Part shown: piece by piece, positions 1 through 6,547 of the stretch
Numbering within the stretch: position 1 is the stretch's first letter
Layout of the letters: every line of letters starts with the position of its first letter
From: JBBRSL01 sp038245435
GTDB lineage: Bacteria; Patescibacteriota; Saccharimonadia; Saccharimonadales; CAIOMD01
Direction: 5' to 3'
Assembly (NCBI GenBank): GCA_038245435.1
Contig: JBBRSL010000032.1
Location: 1 to 10,988 of the forward strand
Length of the DNA stretch: 10,988 bases
Notes under the pieces: generated by a model
Told to the model about the DNA's origin: nothing
Seen by the model: the letters and a program-made list of their open reading frames with translations, nothing else
The model's database searches: none
Position numbers and translations under genes: made by a program

Positions 1-2
1 AA

Positions 3-1274
3 AAGTCGACGTCCCCTAAATCTCTACCAGTGAAGAATCAGGCAGATATTGCTGCATTGCAAGATGAAATCGCCGATTTAAATGCAGAAATTGTTACCTT
101 GAAAGACAAAAAAGAATCTCAGAAGAAAAGGGGCTCATTTTGGCGAGCATCTTTTGCTGGTTTTTTTGCAGTCGTAGCCGTCACGACATTTATGCTGTTT
201 AACGTTTCGTTTTGGGTAAAAAATACCGTACTTGATACCAACCAATTTGTTTCGACTGTGCAGCCACTTATTAAGGACCCTGATATCCAGAAGGCACTCC
301 AAACGGAAATTACCAATCAGGTATTTGCGCAAATTGATCTTGAAGCTGAACTCAAAAAAGCACTGCCTGAAAATTTACAGTTTATTGCGGCCCCGTTTGC
401 CGGCCAAGTTAAGAGCTTTACATATGGCAAAATTGGTGACGTACTTAACTCTGATAAAGCCTTTACTGTTTGGACAAAAACACTTACTACGAGCCATGCC
501 CAGATTATTGGATATATCCAAAACCCAAACAACTCAGGGGTTATTACTCTCAGCAGCGTGTATCAACTTGCTGGTGATCAACTCAAGGACAGTGACGTTG
601 GATTTTTGTTTGGTAAAACATTGCCAAGTTCAGTTGGTAGTATTCAGCTTGCCAACCTAGAGGGCGTTCCAAAAGCTCGTCAAGCACTCAATGCGCTGCA
701 GAGCATCACGACGGCACTGGCGATTACGTCAGTTATCTCAGCAATCCTGGCGATTGCTATGAGTAAAAAACGACGCAATATGGTCATAGGCTTAGCTGTT
801 TTCACGCTTATCTTTATGCTCAGCACACTGGCAGCCCTTCAGATAGGCTTAACCCAAATTGCTGGTAGTGTACAGCCGCAGTTCGTTGCAGCTGCAGAGG
901 CAACGTATAAGATTATCACTGCGCCACTTACCGCACAGACGCAGGGCGTTGCTGCATTAATTAGCTCTGCAATCCTTATTGCAATTGTCTCTTCTGGCTG
1001 GAATTCACTCGTTTGGCTAAAGACTAAACTGCGCCAAGGCCTTGATTTTATGTTTAAGAAAATTGTTGGTACTTGGAGTGGTGCTCATTTGCTTAACTGG
1101 CTTGACGCTAACAGAATCGTAATTGCATGGACATTAGTTGTTGTGAGCTATACGGTATTCGCTTTTCGCTTACCGCCAACAACCGCTGGCGTTAAGGGTG
1201 CGCTTATAATGAGTACGATTGCAGTACTCGGTCTCGAAATCACTTCGTCACTCTCTCGTGTAACCCGAAAATAG
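3..1274 (+). CDS. Multi-pass membrane protein with N-terminal coiled coil, unknown function, 5' end uncertain
   Basis: Function not recognised. Counting from the GTG at 30, residues 5-33 are charged with coiled-coil-like heptads. A hydrophobic segment follows at about 39-60, then a soluble domain of roughly 165 residues (about 61-225). Five more hydrophobic segments lie near 226-244, 250-274, 305-329, 362-380 and 387-407. The stretch after the first TM (N-T-V-L-D-T-N-Q-F-V, then P-L-I-K-D-P-D-I-Q) resembles a motif I associate with actinobacterial integral membrane proteins of unknown role; this is from memory. The start is unresolved. The frame stays open to the left edge of the window (codons from position 3), and the GTG at 30 has no Shine-Dalgarno and only a poor -10-like box (CTAAAT, 16-21), so the true start may lie outside the window. 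The stop TAG lies 17 bases before the transporter gene. Confidence 0.7.
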   Translation, partial: KSTSPKSLPVKNQADIAALQDEIADLNAEIVTLKDKKESQKKRGSFWRASFAGFFAVVAVTTFMLFNVSFWVKNTVLDTNQFVSTVQPLIKDPDIQKALQTEITNQVFAQIDLEAELKKALPENLQFIAAPFAGQVKSFTYGKIGDVLNSDKAFTVWTKTLTTSHAQIIGYIQNPNNSGVITLSSVYQLAGDQLKDSDVGFLFGKTLPSSVGSIQLANLEGVPKARQALNALQSITTALAITSVISAILAIAMSKKRRNMVIGLAVFTLIFMLSTLAALQIGLTQIAGSVQPQFVAAAEATYKIITAPLTAQTQGVAALISSAILIAIVSSGWNSLVWLKTKLRQGLDFMFKKIVGTWSGAHLLNWLDANRIVIAWTLVVVSYTVFAFRLPPTTAGVKGALIMSTIAVLGLEITSSLSRVTRK

Positions 1275-1276
1275 GG

Positions 1277-1282
1277 TACAAT
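1277..1282 (+). promoter_or_regulatory. -10 box (TACAAT) of the AI-2E transporter gene
   Basis: TACAAT matches the -10 consensus at 5 of 6 positions and sits 9 bases before the ATG at 1292. A transcript started the usual 6-8 bases downstream would begin almost at the start codon. There is no Shine-Dalgarno and no convincing -35 box. Confidence 0.5.
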
Positions 1283-1291
1283 GGGCCAGAG

Positions 1292-2410
1292 ATGGCCACT
1301 AAATCTACCCCTAACTCGTCAATGCCTGAATGGATACCGCGCCTTGTTGCGACGGTTATTGTTTCAGTCCTTGCAATTGCATTTACCATATTTATAGTCA
1401 CTAAATTACGTGGCTTAATTGCGCTTGTACTGGTCGCACTCTTTTTGTCTTTTGCACTTGAGCCTTTTGTAAATCGACTCGTCAAGCGTGGCTGGAAGCG
1501 AGGCGTCGCGACAGGGGTTATTTTGTTTGGTTTTATACTTGCGCTGGTGCTTTTAGTCGGGGCTATGGTGCCACTTGTGTTGCAACAGATAAATGAGGTT
1601 ATCCGCCAAGCGCCAACGTGGCTCACGACGCTTACCGACCGGTTAGAGAGCTGGTTTGGTATATCTATTTCACAATCAGATTTGCTAGCCGAGCTCAAGA
1701 ACACCAATGGCCTATTAGCGAACTACGCTACCAATTTTGCCGGCAATATTTTTGTTATTAGTAAACAGATACTGACAACTGTTTTTCAGGTGTTTGGGGT
1801 TTTGTTGTTTACTTTTTATTTTGTTGCCGATGCACCACACTTACGTCGTGTGATTTGTTCATTTTTACCGCCCAAAAGCCAGAGGATTGTACTGAGCACC
1901 TGGGAGCTAGCGATAGATAAAACAGGTGGCTACATGACATCTCGCGCACTTCTGGGCTTATTATCCACGGTTGCGACGTTCTTAGTTTTGACGCTACTGG
2001 GTGTGCCTTTTGCAATACCGCTGGCGCTGTGGATGGGCATTGTTTCGCAGTTTATGCCTGTAATTGGCACTTATATTGCTGCAAGTTTGCCACTTATTGT
2101 CGCCCTGATTGCCCAGCCAAGAGCTTTTTTGCCATTACTGGTATTCATACTGGTGTACCAACAAATTGAAAACTATATTTTTGCGCCTCGTATTACTGCA
2201 CGAACTATGGAGCTCCACCCCGCAGTCGCTTTTGCAGCCGTTATCGCGGGTGCCAGTATAGCCGGTGTGGCTGGCGCGCTATTGGCATTACCATTAGCTG
2301 CAATTTTACAAGAGAGCACAAGGGAATATCTAAAACGGCATGAACTTGTCGAATCAAAGTTGTTTGCTGGCCCTGGTGCTACCAAAAAAACTACCAAATC
2401 AAAGAAGTAA
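1292..2410 (+). CDS. AI-2E family transporter (PerM/YdiK/TqsA-like membrane protein)
   Basis: A 372-residue protein, the usual size for the AI-2E/DUF20 family of inner-membrane exporters. Members have been linked to autoinducer-2 export, Na+/H+ antiport and other efflux; the substrate here cannot be read from sequence. Hydrophobic segments fall near residues 17-37, 40-58, 72-100, 155-178, 220-240, 242-270, 278-296 and 308-340. Family hallmarks in the C-terminal half are F-M-P-V-I-G-T (254-260), Q-I-E-N-Y-I-F-A-P-R (291-300) and the glycine/alanine-rich A-G-V-A-G-A-L-L-A-L-P-L-A-A (324-337). The C-terminal tail is lysine-rich. The start at 1292 is preferred over M11 because it lies 9 bases after a TACAAT box. 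It is co-directional with the upstream membrane gene (17-base gap) and followed by a terminator at 2478-2503. Family assignment is secure, substrate unknown. Confidence 0.93.
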   Translation: MATKSTPNSSMPEWIPRLVATVIVSVLAIAFTIFIVTKLRGLIALVLVALFLSFALEPFVNRLVKRGWKRGVATGVILFGFILALVLLVGAMVPLVLQQINEVIRQAPTWLTTLTDRLESWFGISISQSDLLAELKNTNGLLANYATNFAGNIFVISKQILTTVFQVFGVLLFTFYFVADAPHLRRVICSFLPPKSQRIVLSTWELAIDKTGGYMTSRALLGLLSTVATFLVLTLLGVPFAIPLALWMGIVSQFMPVIGTYIAASLPLIVALIAQPRAFLPLLVFILVYQQIENYIFAPRITARTMELHPAVAFAAVIAGASIAGVAGALLALPLAAILQESTREYLKRHELVESKLFAGPGATKKTTKSKK

Positions 2411-2424
2411 CAACAATAATACGT

Positions 2425-2452
2425 TTGCGCATACGTGGCTATGGGTTACAAT
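2425..2452 (+). promoter_or_regulatory. Candidate promoter (TTGCGC, 16 bases, TACAAT) with overlapping near-palindrome
   Basis: TTGCGC (2425-2430) and TACAAT (2447-2452) are spaced by 16 bases. The -35 half is embedded in a 16-base near-palindrome, ACGTTTGCGCATACGT (2421-2436), with only one mismatched pair, which could be an operator. The predicted transcript would start near 2459 and run directly into two hairpins and a terminator. Confidence 0.35.
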
Positions 2453-2458
2453 GAAATT

Positions 2459-2503
2459 GGAAGTTTATTCTTCCGCTAAAGCCGGGTTTATCCCCGGCTT
2501 TTT
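2459..2503 (+). ncRNA. Candidate very short RNA or leader made of two hairpins
   Basis: Between the putative start point and the terminator lie only two stem-loops: GGAAG/CTTCC with loop TTTATT (2459-2474) and the terminator stem with loop TTTATC. The sequence could be an independent RNA of about 45 bases, or simply the 3' end of the transporter transcript. The similar loops are seen directly; the RNA gene is inference. Confidence 0.25.
2478..2503 (+). terminator. Intrinsic terminator after the transporter gene
   Basis: A 9-bp perfect stem, AAAGCCGGG (2478-2486) with CCCGGCTTT (2493-2501), has a 6-base loop and continues into T residues to 2503. It closes the transcript of the two upstream membrane genes before the rmuC promoter. 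Confidence 0.85.
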
Positions 2504-2529
2504 AAGTGTCGTAAAGTGTCTTCTTAGCG

Positions 2530-2535
2530 TACAAT
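2530..2535 (+). promoter_or_regulatory. -10 box (TACAAT) of rmuC
   Basis: TACAAT ends 7 bases before the rmuC ATG at 2543, so the predicted start of transcription falls on or next to the start codon. There is no Shine-Dalgarno; the region upstream is the terminator of the preceding unit. Confidence 0.55.
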
Positions 2536-2542
2536 ACTGATT

Positions 2543-3628
2543 ATGATTACAGTTTTGATAGTGTTAATGGTGGTGGTTGTCTGCGGCTTTGGATTTGTTA
2601 TTTATGTTTTAAACCAAAAGCTGGGCAATCTTAAAGATGATTCAAGCACAGGGCTTATCAAACAAGATCTTACAAACTTAAGTGCCGGCATAGAGCAGCT
2701 GAAAGATAGTCTTAACAGTAGCGTCAATGAGCGCATGGATAAAAACCAGACGCTCATGCGTGAAAGCATGCAAAAACAGTTTGGTGAAAGCGCAAAAATA
2801 ATTGCCGAAGTGAACCAGCGCTTAACTAAGCTGGATGAAACAAACCGGCGCGTGGTTGATGTTGCCGATGAGCTTAAAATGCTCCAAAACATTTTACAGA
2901 ACCCAAAGCAGCGTGGTGGATTGGGCGAATATTATCTTGATACGGTACTTGGTAATGTATTACCGCCGAACGGATACAAAACGCAGTACAAATTTAAGGA
3001 CGGTGAAATTGTTGACGCTGTCATTGTGCTTGATAAAAACCGAATTCTCCCTATTGACAGTAAATTTACGCTCGAAAATTACAATCGTTTAATCGAAGAA
3101 AAAGACAAAATACAGCGTGAAGTATATGTAAAAGCCTTTAAAAATGACTTAAAGAACCGTATCGATGAAACTGCTAAATACATACGGCCAAGCGAAGGTA
3201 CGCTTGACTATGCCTTTATGTTCATCCCTAGTGAAGCAATTTATTACGATTTGCTCGTAAATAATGTTGGCGCGACTAGTACGTCATCGAGAGATCTCAT
3301 TGAATACGCTTTTATTGATAAGAAGGTGATTATTGTCAGTCCAACGACGCTGCTAGCCTATTTACAGACCGTTATGCAGGGCCTACGCAGTTTACAGATA
3401 GAAGAGCAGGCTAAAGACATCCAAAAACGTGTAGGAGAGCTTGGTAAGCACATTGCGGCCCATGAGGGCTTTATGCAAAAGCTCGGTAATAGCCTCGGGA
3501 CAACAGTCGGGCATTTTAACAATGCTCATAAAGAACTGAAAAAAATGGATAAAGATGTCGTTAAGATTGCCGGAACCGGCGAAGCCGTTGAGGCGCTTTT
3601 GCTCGACAAGCCAACAAGTGACGATTAG
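2543..3628 (+). CDS. rmuC: RmuC-family protein (DNA recombination-limiting, membrane-anchored)
   Basis: A 361-residue RmuC-domain protein. The family is nuclease-like; E. coli rmuC loss raises inversion at short inverted repeats. Residues 2-24 form one hydrophobic anchor, residues about 25-118 a long charged coiled coil, and residues about 120-325 the RmuC domain. Recognisable motifs are R-G-G-L-G-E-Y (124-130), D-A-V-I-V-L-D...I-L-P-I-D-S-K-F (158-175), the Y-A-F-M-F-I-P-S-E block (223-231) and S-P-T-T-L-L-A-Y-L (266-274). The I-D-S-K-F and F-I-P-S-E blocks are the family's most conserved. The protein is shorter than the roughly 475-residue E. coli protein. The ATG start is fixed by the preceding TACAAT box. 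The stop TAG (3626-3628) overlaps the stop of the convergent hydrolase gene. Confidence 0.93.
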   Translation: MITVLIVLMVVVVCGFGFVIYVLNQKLGNLKDDSSTGLIKQDLTNLSAGIEQLKDSLNSSVNERMDKNQTLMRESMQKQFGESAKIIAEVNQRLTKLDETNRRVVDVADELKMLQNILQNPKQRGGLGEYYLDTVLGNVLPPNGYKTQYKFKDGEIVDAVIVLDKNRILPIDSKFTLENYNRLIEEKDKIQREVYVKAFKNDLKNRIDETAKYIRPSEGTLDYAFMFIPSEAIYYDLLVNNVGATSTSSRDLIEYAFIDKKVIIVSPTTLLAYLQTVMQGLRSLQIEEQAKDIQKRVGELGKHIAAHEGFMQKLGNSLGTTVGHFNNAHKELKKMDKDVVKIAGTGEAVEALLLDKPTSDD

Positions 3629-4965
3629 TTTTTGAGTAGGTCGAGTGTGAGAGCGGCTGTCCAGCTAAAAGAAGGACTACCCAGGCCTTCACCCGTTAAT
3701 GGATTGTAATATTCCCAAACGCCGACTTCTCGAACTAATTCAATAGTTTTGTTGCGTAAGTTTTCGGCCTCAACTGTATAGCCGTAACGCTCGAGGCCAT
3801 CAATGAGCATCCAGTTCATATTTATCCACACAGGGCCTTGCCAGTAGCGATTAGCATCAAACGAGCGAGAGGTGCGAGGTACGCTTGGGGTAGGAAACTT
3901 AAGACCAAAGGCGTGGTGGTTGGTAAGCACTTGAACAAGTCGTTTTGAGCGTTCTTCAGTGATGGTTCCCGCGTAGAGCGGCAATAAGCCGGCAACGGTT
4001 GGTTCTTGTAACAAGTCGTGACTGCCAAAGTCACGGCTAAAGTACATCCCGTACTTTTCTTCCCAGAGTAAGTTGAGTGATTGCTCGGTTAACTGCATGT
4101 TCTCAACTAAATCACTAGGTAGCTTAATGCGAGCTGTGGCGGCAATTTCTCGCAGTATCGTGTTATTCCTGACAAAAATAGCGTTAAAAGACACATCCTC
4201 GATTAAGAAGACTGAGCCGTGCATGATTTTATTGATATCGTAGTGCTTGCGCCGAAGTCGACGAATAATGTTCCAACTCAGTAGCGCATCAACATTTTCC
4301 ATTCGTTGCGATGGCGGTAATGAACGAGTATCGCGACGAATAATGTTTACAAACCAGTTAAGTGGTAATTTTTCAACTGCGCTGACCCACCAAGGGCGGG
4401 AATGTTGATGCAGCTCATTCATCCAGGGCGGGGTATTGTCGAGCCCTGTTTCGTATGGGTGGATTTGAAAAACGAGGCCTTCGCTATGTGGGTCGCGTTC
4501 TTCGTAGAGCCATTGATGATGGCGTACGAGCGCCGGAAGCACACGTTTGTAGAATAATACTCGCTCAGGTTTTTTTAACTGTTTGCCAATTCGTTGAACG
4601 GCTTCAGCTAATATGGGCGGCTGCGTAATGCCACTTGTGGCGTGATGCTCGGGTGAATTGTTTGATAGACTGCTGCGCCACATGTTGCGATCACCAGCGT
4701 ATTTTGGACCATCGTCGAAAATCATATGAGGAATCATGCCGTTATGCCACTGACCTTTTAGCAGGCTGTATATTTCTTGCTCGGCACGTTTGACATCAAG
4801 ATGCGACCAGCCGATAGCTGCGAAGGCACTATCCCATAACCATTGATGTGCATAAACGCTTGGTGACGGTACGGTATGCTTGCCATGGTCATTTCCGCGT
4901 AAAATATCAGCGCATTCAGATGCTAAATCGATGGGTTGTTCAAGTTGTTGGTCTGTTTCTGGCAT
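3625..4965 (-). CDS. GH63-type glycoside hydrolase, glucosylglycerate/mannosylglycerate hydrolase-like
   Basis: Encodes an (alpha/alpha)6-barrel glycosidase resembling the GH63 branch that hydrolyses mannosyl- or glucosylglycerate, compatible solutes of two moieties joined by an alpha-glycosidic bond. Length (446 residues from this ATG) fits that branch well. Numbering from a GTG three codons upstream: Q-W-L-W-D-S-A-F (44-51) and G-M-I-P-H-M (79-84) line the substrate pocket in this fold. The Y-E-T-G-L-D-N-T-P-P-W block (174-184) carries the likely general acid D179. N-R-Y-W-Q-G-P-V-W-I-N (375-385) is the trehalase-like tract, and W-E-Y-Y-N-P-L-T-G-E-G-L-G (420-432) carries the likely base E421. 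No signal peptide, so probably cytosolic. The ATG at 4965 is preferred to the GTG at 4974 because it lies 11 bases after TATAGT. Other GH63/GH37-like sugars remain possible substrates. Confidence 0.82.
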   Translation of the reverse strand: MPETDQQLEQPIDLASECADILRGNDHGKHTVPSPSVYAHQWLWDSAFAAIGWSHLDVKRAEQEIYSLLKGQWHNGMIPHMIFDDGPKYAGDRNMWRSSLSNNSPEHHATSGITQPPILAEAVQRIGKQLKKPERVLFYKRVLPALVRHHQWLYEERDPHSEGLVFQIHPYETGLDNTPPWMNELHQHSRPWWVSAVEKLPLNWFVNIIRRDTRSLPPSQRMENVDALLSWNIIRRLRRKHYDINKIMHGSVFLIEDVSFNAIFVRNNTILREIAATARIKLPSDLVENMQLTEQSLNLLWEEKYGMYFSRDFGSHDLLQEPTVAGLLPLYAGTITEERSKRLVQVLTNHHAFGLKFPTPSVPRTSRSFDANRYWQGPVWINMNWMLIDGLERYGYTVEAENLRNKTIELVREVGVWEYYNPLTGEGLGSPSFSWTAALTLDLLKN

Positions 4966-4976
4966 TGCTACCACTT

Positions 4977-4982
4977 ACTATA
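4977..4982 (-). promoter_or_regulatory. -10 box (TATAGT) of the glycoside hydrolase gene
   Basis: On the minus strand TATAGT (4982 to 4977) precedes the ATG at 4965 by 11 bases and the in-frame GTG at 4974 by only 2. This spacing matches pheS and favours the ATG. A TTTACA lies upstream (5010-5005), but at 22 bases it is too far to be a normal -35 partner. Confidence 0.45.
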
Positions 4983-5034
4983 CAAAACTTTGGTTGCTTA
5001 TGCTTGTAAACTTACTGAGGCGGTGCTAATTTAG

Positions 5035-5484
5035 AAGATACTATTCTGAAGAGGCAGAGCAGCTGTAACTGCAAAACCTCGACAGAATATAGTACAGTTC
5101 GGCAAGCGAAGATGTCCAGGTCAATGGACATTGCAGTATTCGCGTACTGTGCGCGCATCGGTGCTACGCCCTACCAGACACGACCACCTCCGGGTTTAAG
5201 GCCATCCTCTGGTTCCAGGTGAACATAACGACCGCCACTGCCTGGGCATAACTTGCAAGGTTGTGCCGCACGATGCGTTAACTACTTCTGGGGCTTTTGC
5301 CGGCTCATATAAGAAGTAGAAGCCGTGGCAGGCAAGAGTCAGGAGCCCTTATCTAAGGGAAGTTGAGCGTCTGTGCGGCTAACGCAGACCACACTTGGCT
5401 AAAGGGCTATGACCCCCGTGCCCCTGACTCTTGCTTGTCCGGTTTACTCAACCGCTTGAGGCCTTTTATGGCCCAAGCGGTTTT
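5035..5484 (+). ncRNA. Candidate structured non-coding RNA, about 450 nt, unrecognised family
   Basis: No credible protein frame lies between 4976 and 5491; instead strong helices follow each other. TATTCTG/CAGAATA (5042-5048 with 5083-5089) encloses GAGG/CCTC. ATGTCCA/TGGACAT has a 6-base loop (5112-5131). GCAGTA pairs with TACTGT (5133-5150). A 9-bp stem spans 5245-5267, and CTACTTCT/AGAAGTAG spans 5282-5319. A 12-bp perfect helix joins 5332-5343 to 5423-5434 and stacks directly on AGCCCTT/AAGGGCT (5344-5350 with 5402-5408), enclosing a GC hairpin at 5369-5389. The run ends in an intrinsic terminator on this strand. I do not see the RNase P core GGAAAGTCC, a tRNA-like domain with T-loop as in tmRNA, or the SRP tetraloop region. 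The 5' end is unproven; candidate -10 boxes are TAATTT (5027-5032) and TACTAT (5039-5044). Confidence 0.6.
5452..5484 (+). terminator. Intrinsic terminator of the structured RNA unit
   Basis: CCGCTTG (5452-5458) pairs with CAAGCGG (5474-5480), and GGCC (5460-5463) with GGCC (5470-5473), across one A/C mismatch and a TTTTAT loop. TTTT follows at 5481-5484, with another T run after 5487. On the minus strand the stem is not followed by T's, so the signal works for + transcripts rather than for yajQ, whose stop codon is 6 bases beyond. Confidence 0.8.
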
Positions 5485-5490
5485 CGCTTT

Positions 5491-5991
5491 TTAGCGGTAA
5501 TTTGTGTAATCAAGCGGAAAATCGAAATCTTGGCTATTGAGAAGCTGCATGACAGCCTGAAGTTCATCTTTTTTACTACCCGTGACCCGGACTTCTTCGC
5601 CCTGTATTTGCGTTTTAACTTTTGGGTATGTATCGCGAATAAGTGAGGTTATTTTTTTAGCATTTTCGCTGCTGAGACCTTTTTTGAGCGGCACAAGTTT
5701 AGTGACCATTAAGTTTGAGGTTGTTGGCTCTTTGCTCGTATCGAGCGTTTTTTGGCTTTGTCCACGTATCGCTAATTTTTTGCGCAAAATATCTAAAATG
5801 GCGTCGATATGAAAATCATTATCACCGGTAATTTTAAGTGAATTCTTATCGTTGTCGACCCATTGCACATCTGCTTTAGTGCCTTTAAGGTCATAGCGGT
5901 TAGCGAGCTCGCGCTGCGCTTGATCGACCACGTTATTGAGTTCGCTTTTGTCGTAATCGCTTACGACGTCGAAAGAAAATGTTGATGCCAT
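5491..5991 (-). CDS. yajQ: YajQ family nucleotide-binding protein (DUF520)
   Basis: A 166-residue cytosolic protein of the usual YajQ length, made of two RRM-like alpha/beta domains. The family binds nucleotides and nucleic acids; some members (Xanthomonas, Pseudomonas) bind cyclic di-GMP and act with transcription factors. Diagnostic stretches are S-F-D-V-V-S-D-Y-D-K-S-E-L (6-18), R-Y-D-L-K-G-T (32-38), L-V-P-L-K-K-G-L (99-106), K-K-I-T-S-L-I-R-D (112-120) and G-E-E-V-R-V-T-G-S-K-K-D-E-L-Q (131-145). The ending D-F-D-F-P-L-D-Y-T-N-Y-R is also typical. Nothing is missing. The start ATG follows TACACT by 7 bases with no Shine-Dalgarno. No intrinsic terminator on its own strand is seen downstream. 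Whether cyclic di-GMP matters in this organism cannot be judged. Confidence 0.95.
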   Translation of the reverse strand: MASTFSFDVVSDYDKSELNNVVDQAQRELANRYDLKGTKADVQWVDNDKNSLKITGDNDFHIDAILDILRKKLAIRGQSQKTLDTSKEPTTSNLMVTKLVPLKKGLSSENAKKITSLIRDTYPKVKTQIQGEEVRVTGSKKDELQAVMQLLNSQDFDFPLDYTNYR

Positions 5992-5998
5992 ATATAGT

Positions 5999-6004
5999 AG
6001 TGTA
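5999..6004 (-). promoter_or_regulatory. -10 box (TACACT) of yajQ
   Basis: On the minus strand TACACT (6004 to 5999, 4 of 6 consensus positions) lies 7 bases before the yajQ ATG, the same distance as in rmuC. The consensus match is moderate and no -35 box is clear. Confidence 0.4.
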
Positions 6005-6039
6005 CCAGAGTTAGGTATGGAGGTGGGTTAGGGTTTCCT

Positions 6040-6114
6040 GCCTAAAGTGGAGAGCGGGTTCTGTGAGAACCCGAGTGAGCAGCTTTTCCATATCGCCGCT
6101 CTCCACTTTTAGGC
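6040..6114. repeat. 75-bp inverted repeat with an inner hairpin
   Basis: The left arm (6040-6057) and right arm (6096-6114) form an 18-bp stem interrupted only by one extra T on the right. The right arm reads CCGCTCTCCACTTTTAGGC. Inside, GGGTTC (6056-6061) pairs with GAACCC (6067-6072) around TGTGA, competing with the last two bases of the left arm. It lies 4 bases after the stop of the small minus-strand gene, so it may end that transcript, but no T-tract follows on either strand. A small mobile repeat or a processed RNA end is equally possible. Confidence 0.8.
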
Positions 6115-6118
6115 GTTC

Positions 6119-6490
6119 CTACGAAGATGTTCGCTCTGCGCGGTAGTACTTCGAATGCGCTGTCGTTCGGAGATGTTTCGGGCACTTGTTGAAGTAGTGC
6201 GTTCCACCCTTGGCCCAAACACCATTCTCGAGTCGAGCCAGAATTACGCGGGACGTATACCCGTCGGCCTCAACGTCAACAAGAATAAACTTGCCATCGT
6301 TGCTTACGTACGGAGCACGAGAAACGATTCCGCTGACATCATGGTCATGCCCTGCACAGAAGTTCGCTCTAGCGTGCTTGGTCCAGATTTCCTGGCCGAG
6401 CATCGGCGGCTTCTGATTGTGAAGCACCGAAACCACCTCTGCTGCGTTCACCCGTTTCTGGGTGCCGAACAGCCGAGAAAGTAGTCCCAT
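6119..6490 (-). CDS. Small basic orphan protein, possible metal-binding Cys/His cluster
   Basis: Function not recognised. From the ATG at 6490 the product has 123 residues, starting M-G-L-L-S-R-L-F-G-T. The start is chosen because GGAGGTGG lies just upstream; a longer frame from a TTG at 6556 has no such site. The middle (about 52-95) looks like alternating beta strands (G-K-F-I-L-V-D-V-E-A, then T-S-R-V-I-L-A-R-L). C45, H48 and H50 (C-x-x-H-x-H), and H98, C103 and H106, could form a metal site; this is speculation from spacing. The C-terminus is basic and His/Tyr-rich. No signal peptide or membrane segment. It is visibly GC-richer than yajQ and pheS on either side and, unlike them, uses a strong Shine-Dalgarno, suggesting a different origin. 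The opposite strand also has an open frame (6155-6484), but without a ribosome site. Confidence 0.65.
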   Translation of the reverse strand: MGLLSRLFGTQKRVNAAEVVSVLHNQKPPMLGQEIWTKHARANFCAGHDHDVSGIVSRAPYVSNDGKFILVDVEADGYTSRVILARLENGVWAKGGTHYFNKCPKHLRTTAHSKYYRAERTSS

Positions 6491-6493
6491 ATA

Positions 6494-6501
6494 CCACCTC
6501 C
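6494..6501 (-). promoter_or_regulatory. Strong Shine-Dalgarno (GGAGGTGG) fixing the orphan gene start
   Basis: On the minus strand GGAGGTGG (6501 to 6494) is 3 bases from the ATG at 6490, with its GGAGG core 6 bases away. It is a near-complete anti-Shine-Dalgarno match, in contrast to the neighbouring genes that lack one. Confidence 0.75.
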
Positions 6502-6547
6502 AGATTGTATTGTGTGCTCCCTTGGCTGGTGCCAAAAGATAGATAAA

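Noticed and set aside
5270..5322. Possible tmRNA-like tag frame (AACTAC...GCT...TAA) in the structured RNA
   Set aside because: The frame would contain Cys and Trp residues and does not end in the usual small hydrophobic tag; the bases are explained by the CTACTTCT/AGAAGTAG stem.
5035..5484. RNase P RNA, tmRNA or SRP RNA
   Set aside because: The RNase P P4 core string, the tmRNA tRNA-like ends and a convincing tag frame, and the SRP GGAAG-type tetraloop region were all looked for on both strands and not found. An extreme divergent form cannot be excluded.
6155..6484. Plus-strand frame of 109 residues opposite the orphan gene
   Set aside because: It has no ribosome site or promoter at its start, while the minus frame has a strong Shine-Dalgarno and a promoter at the right distance.
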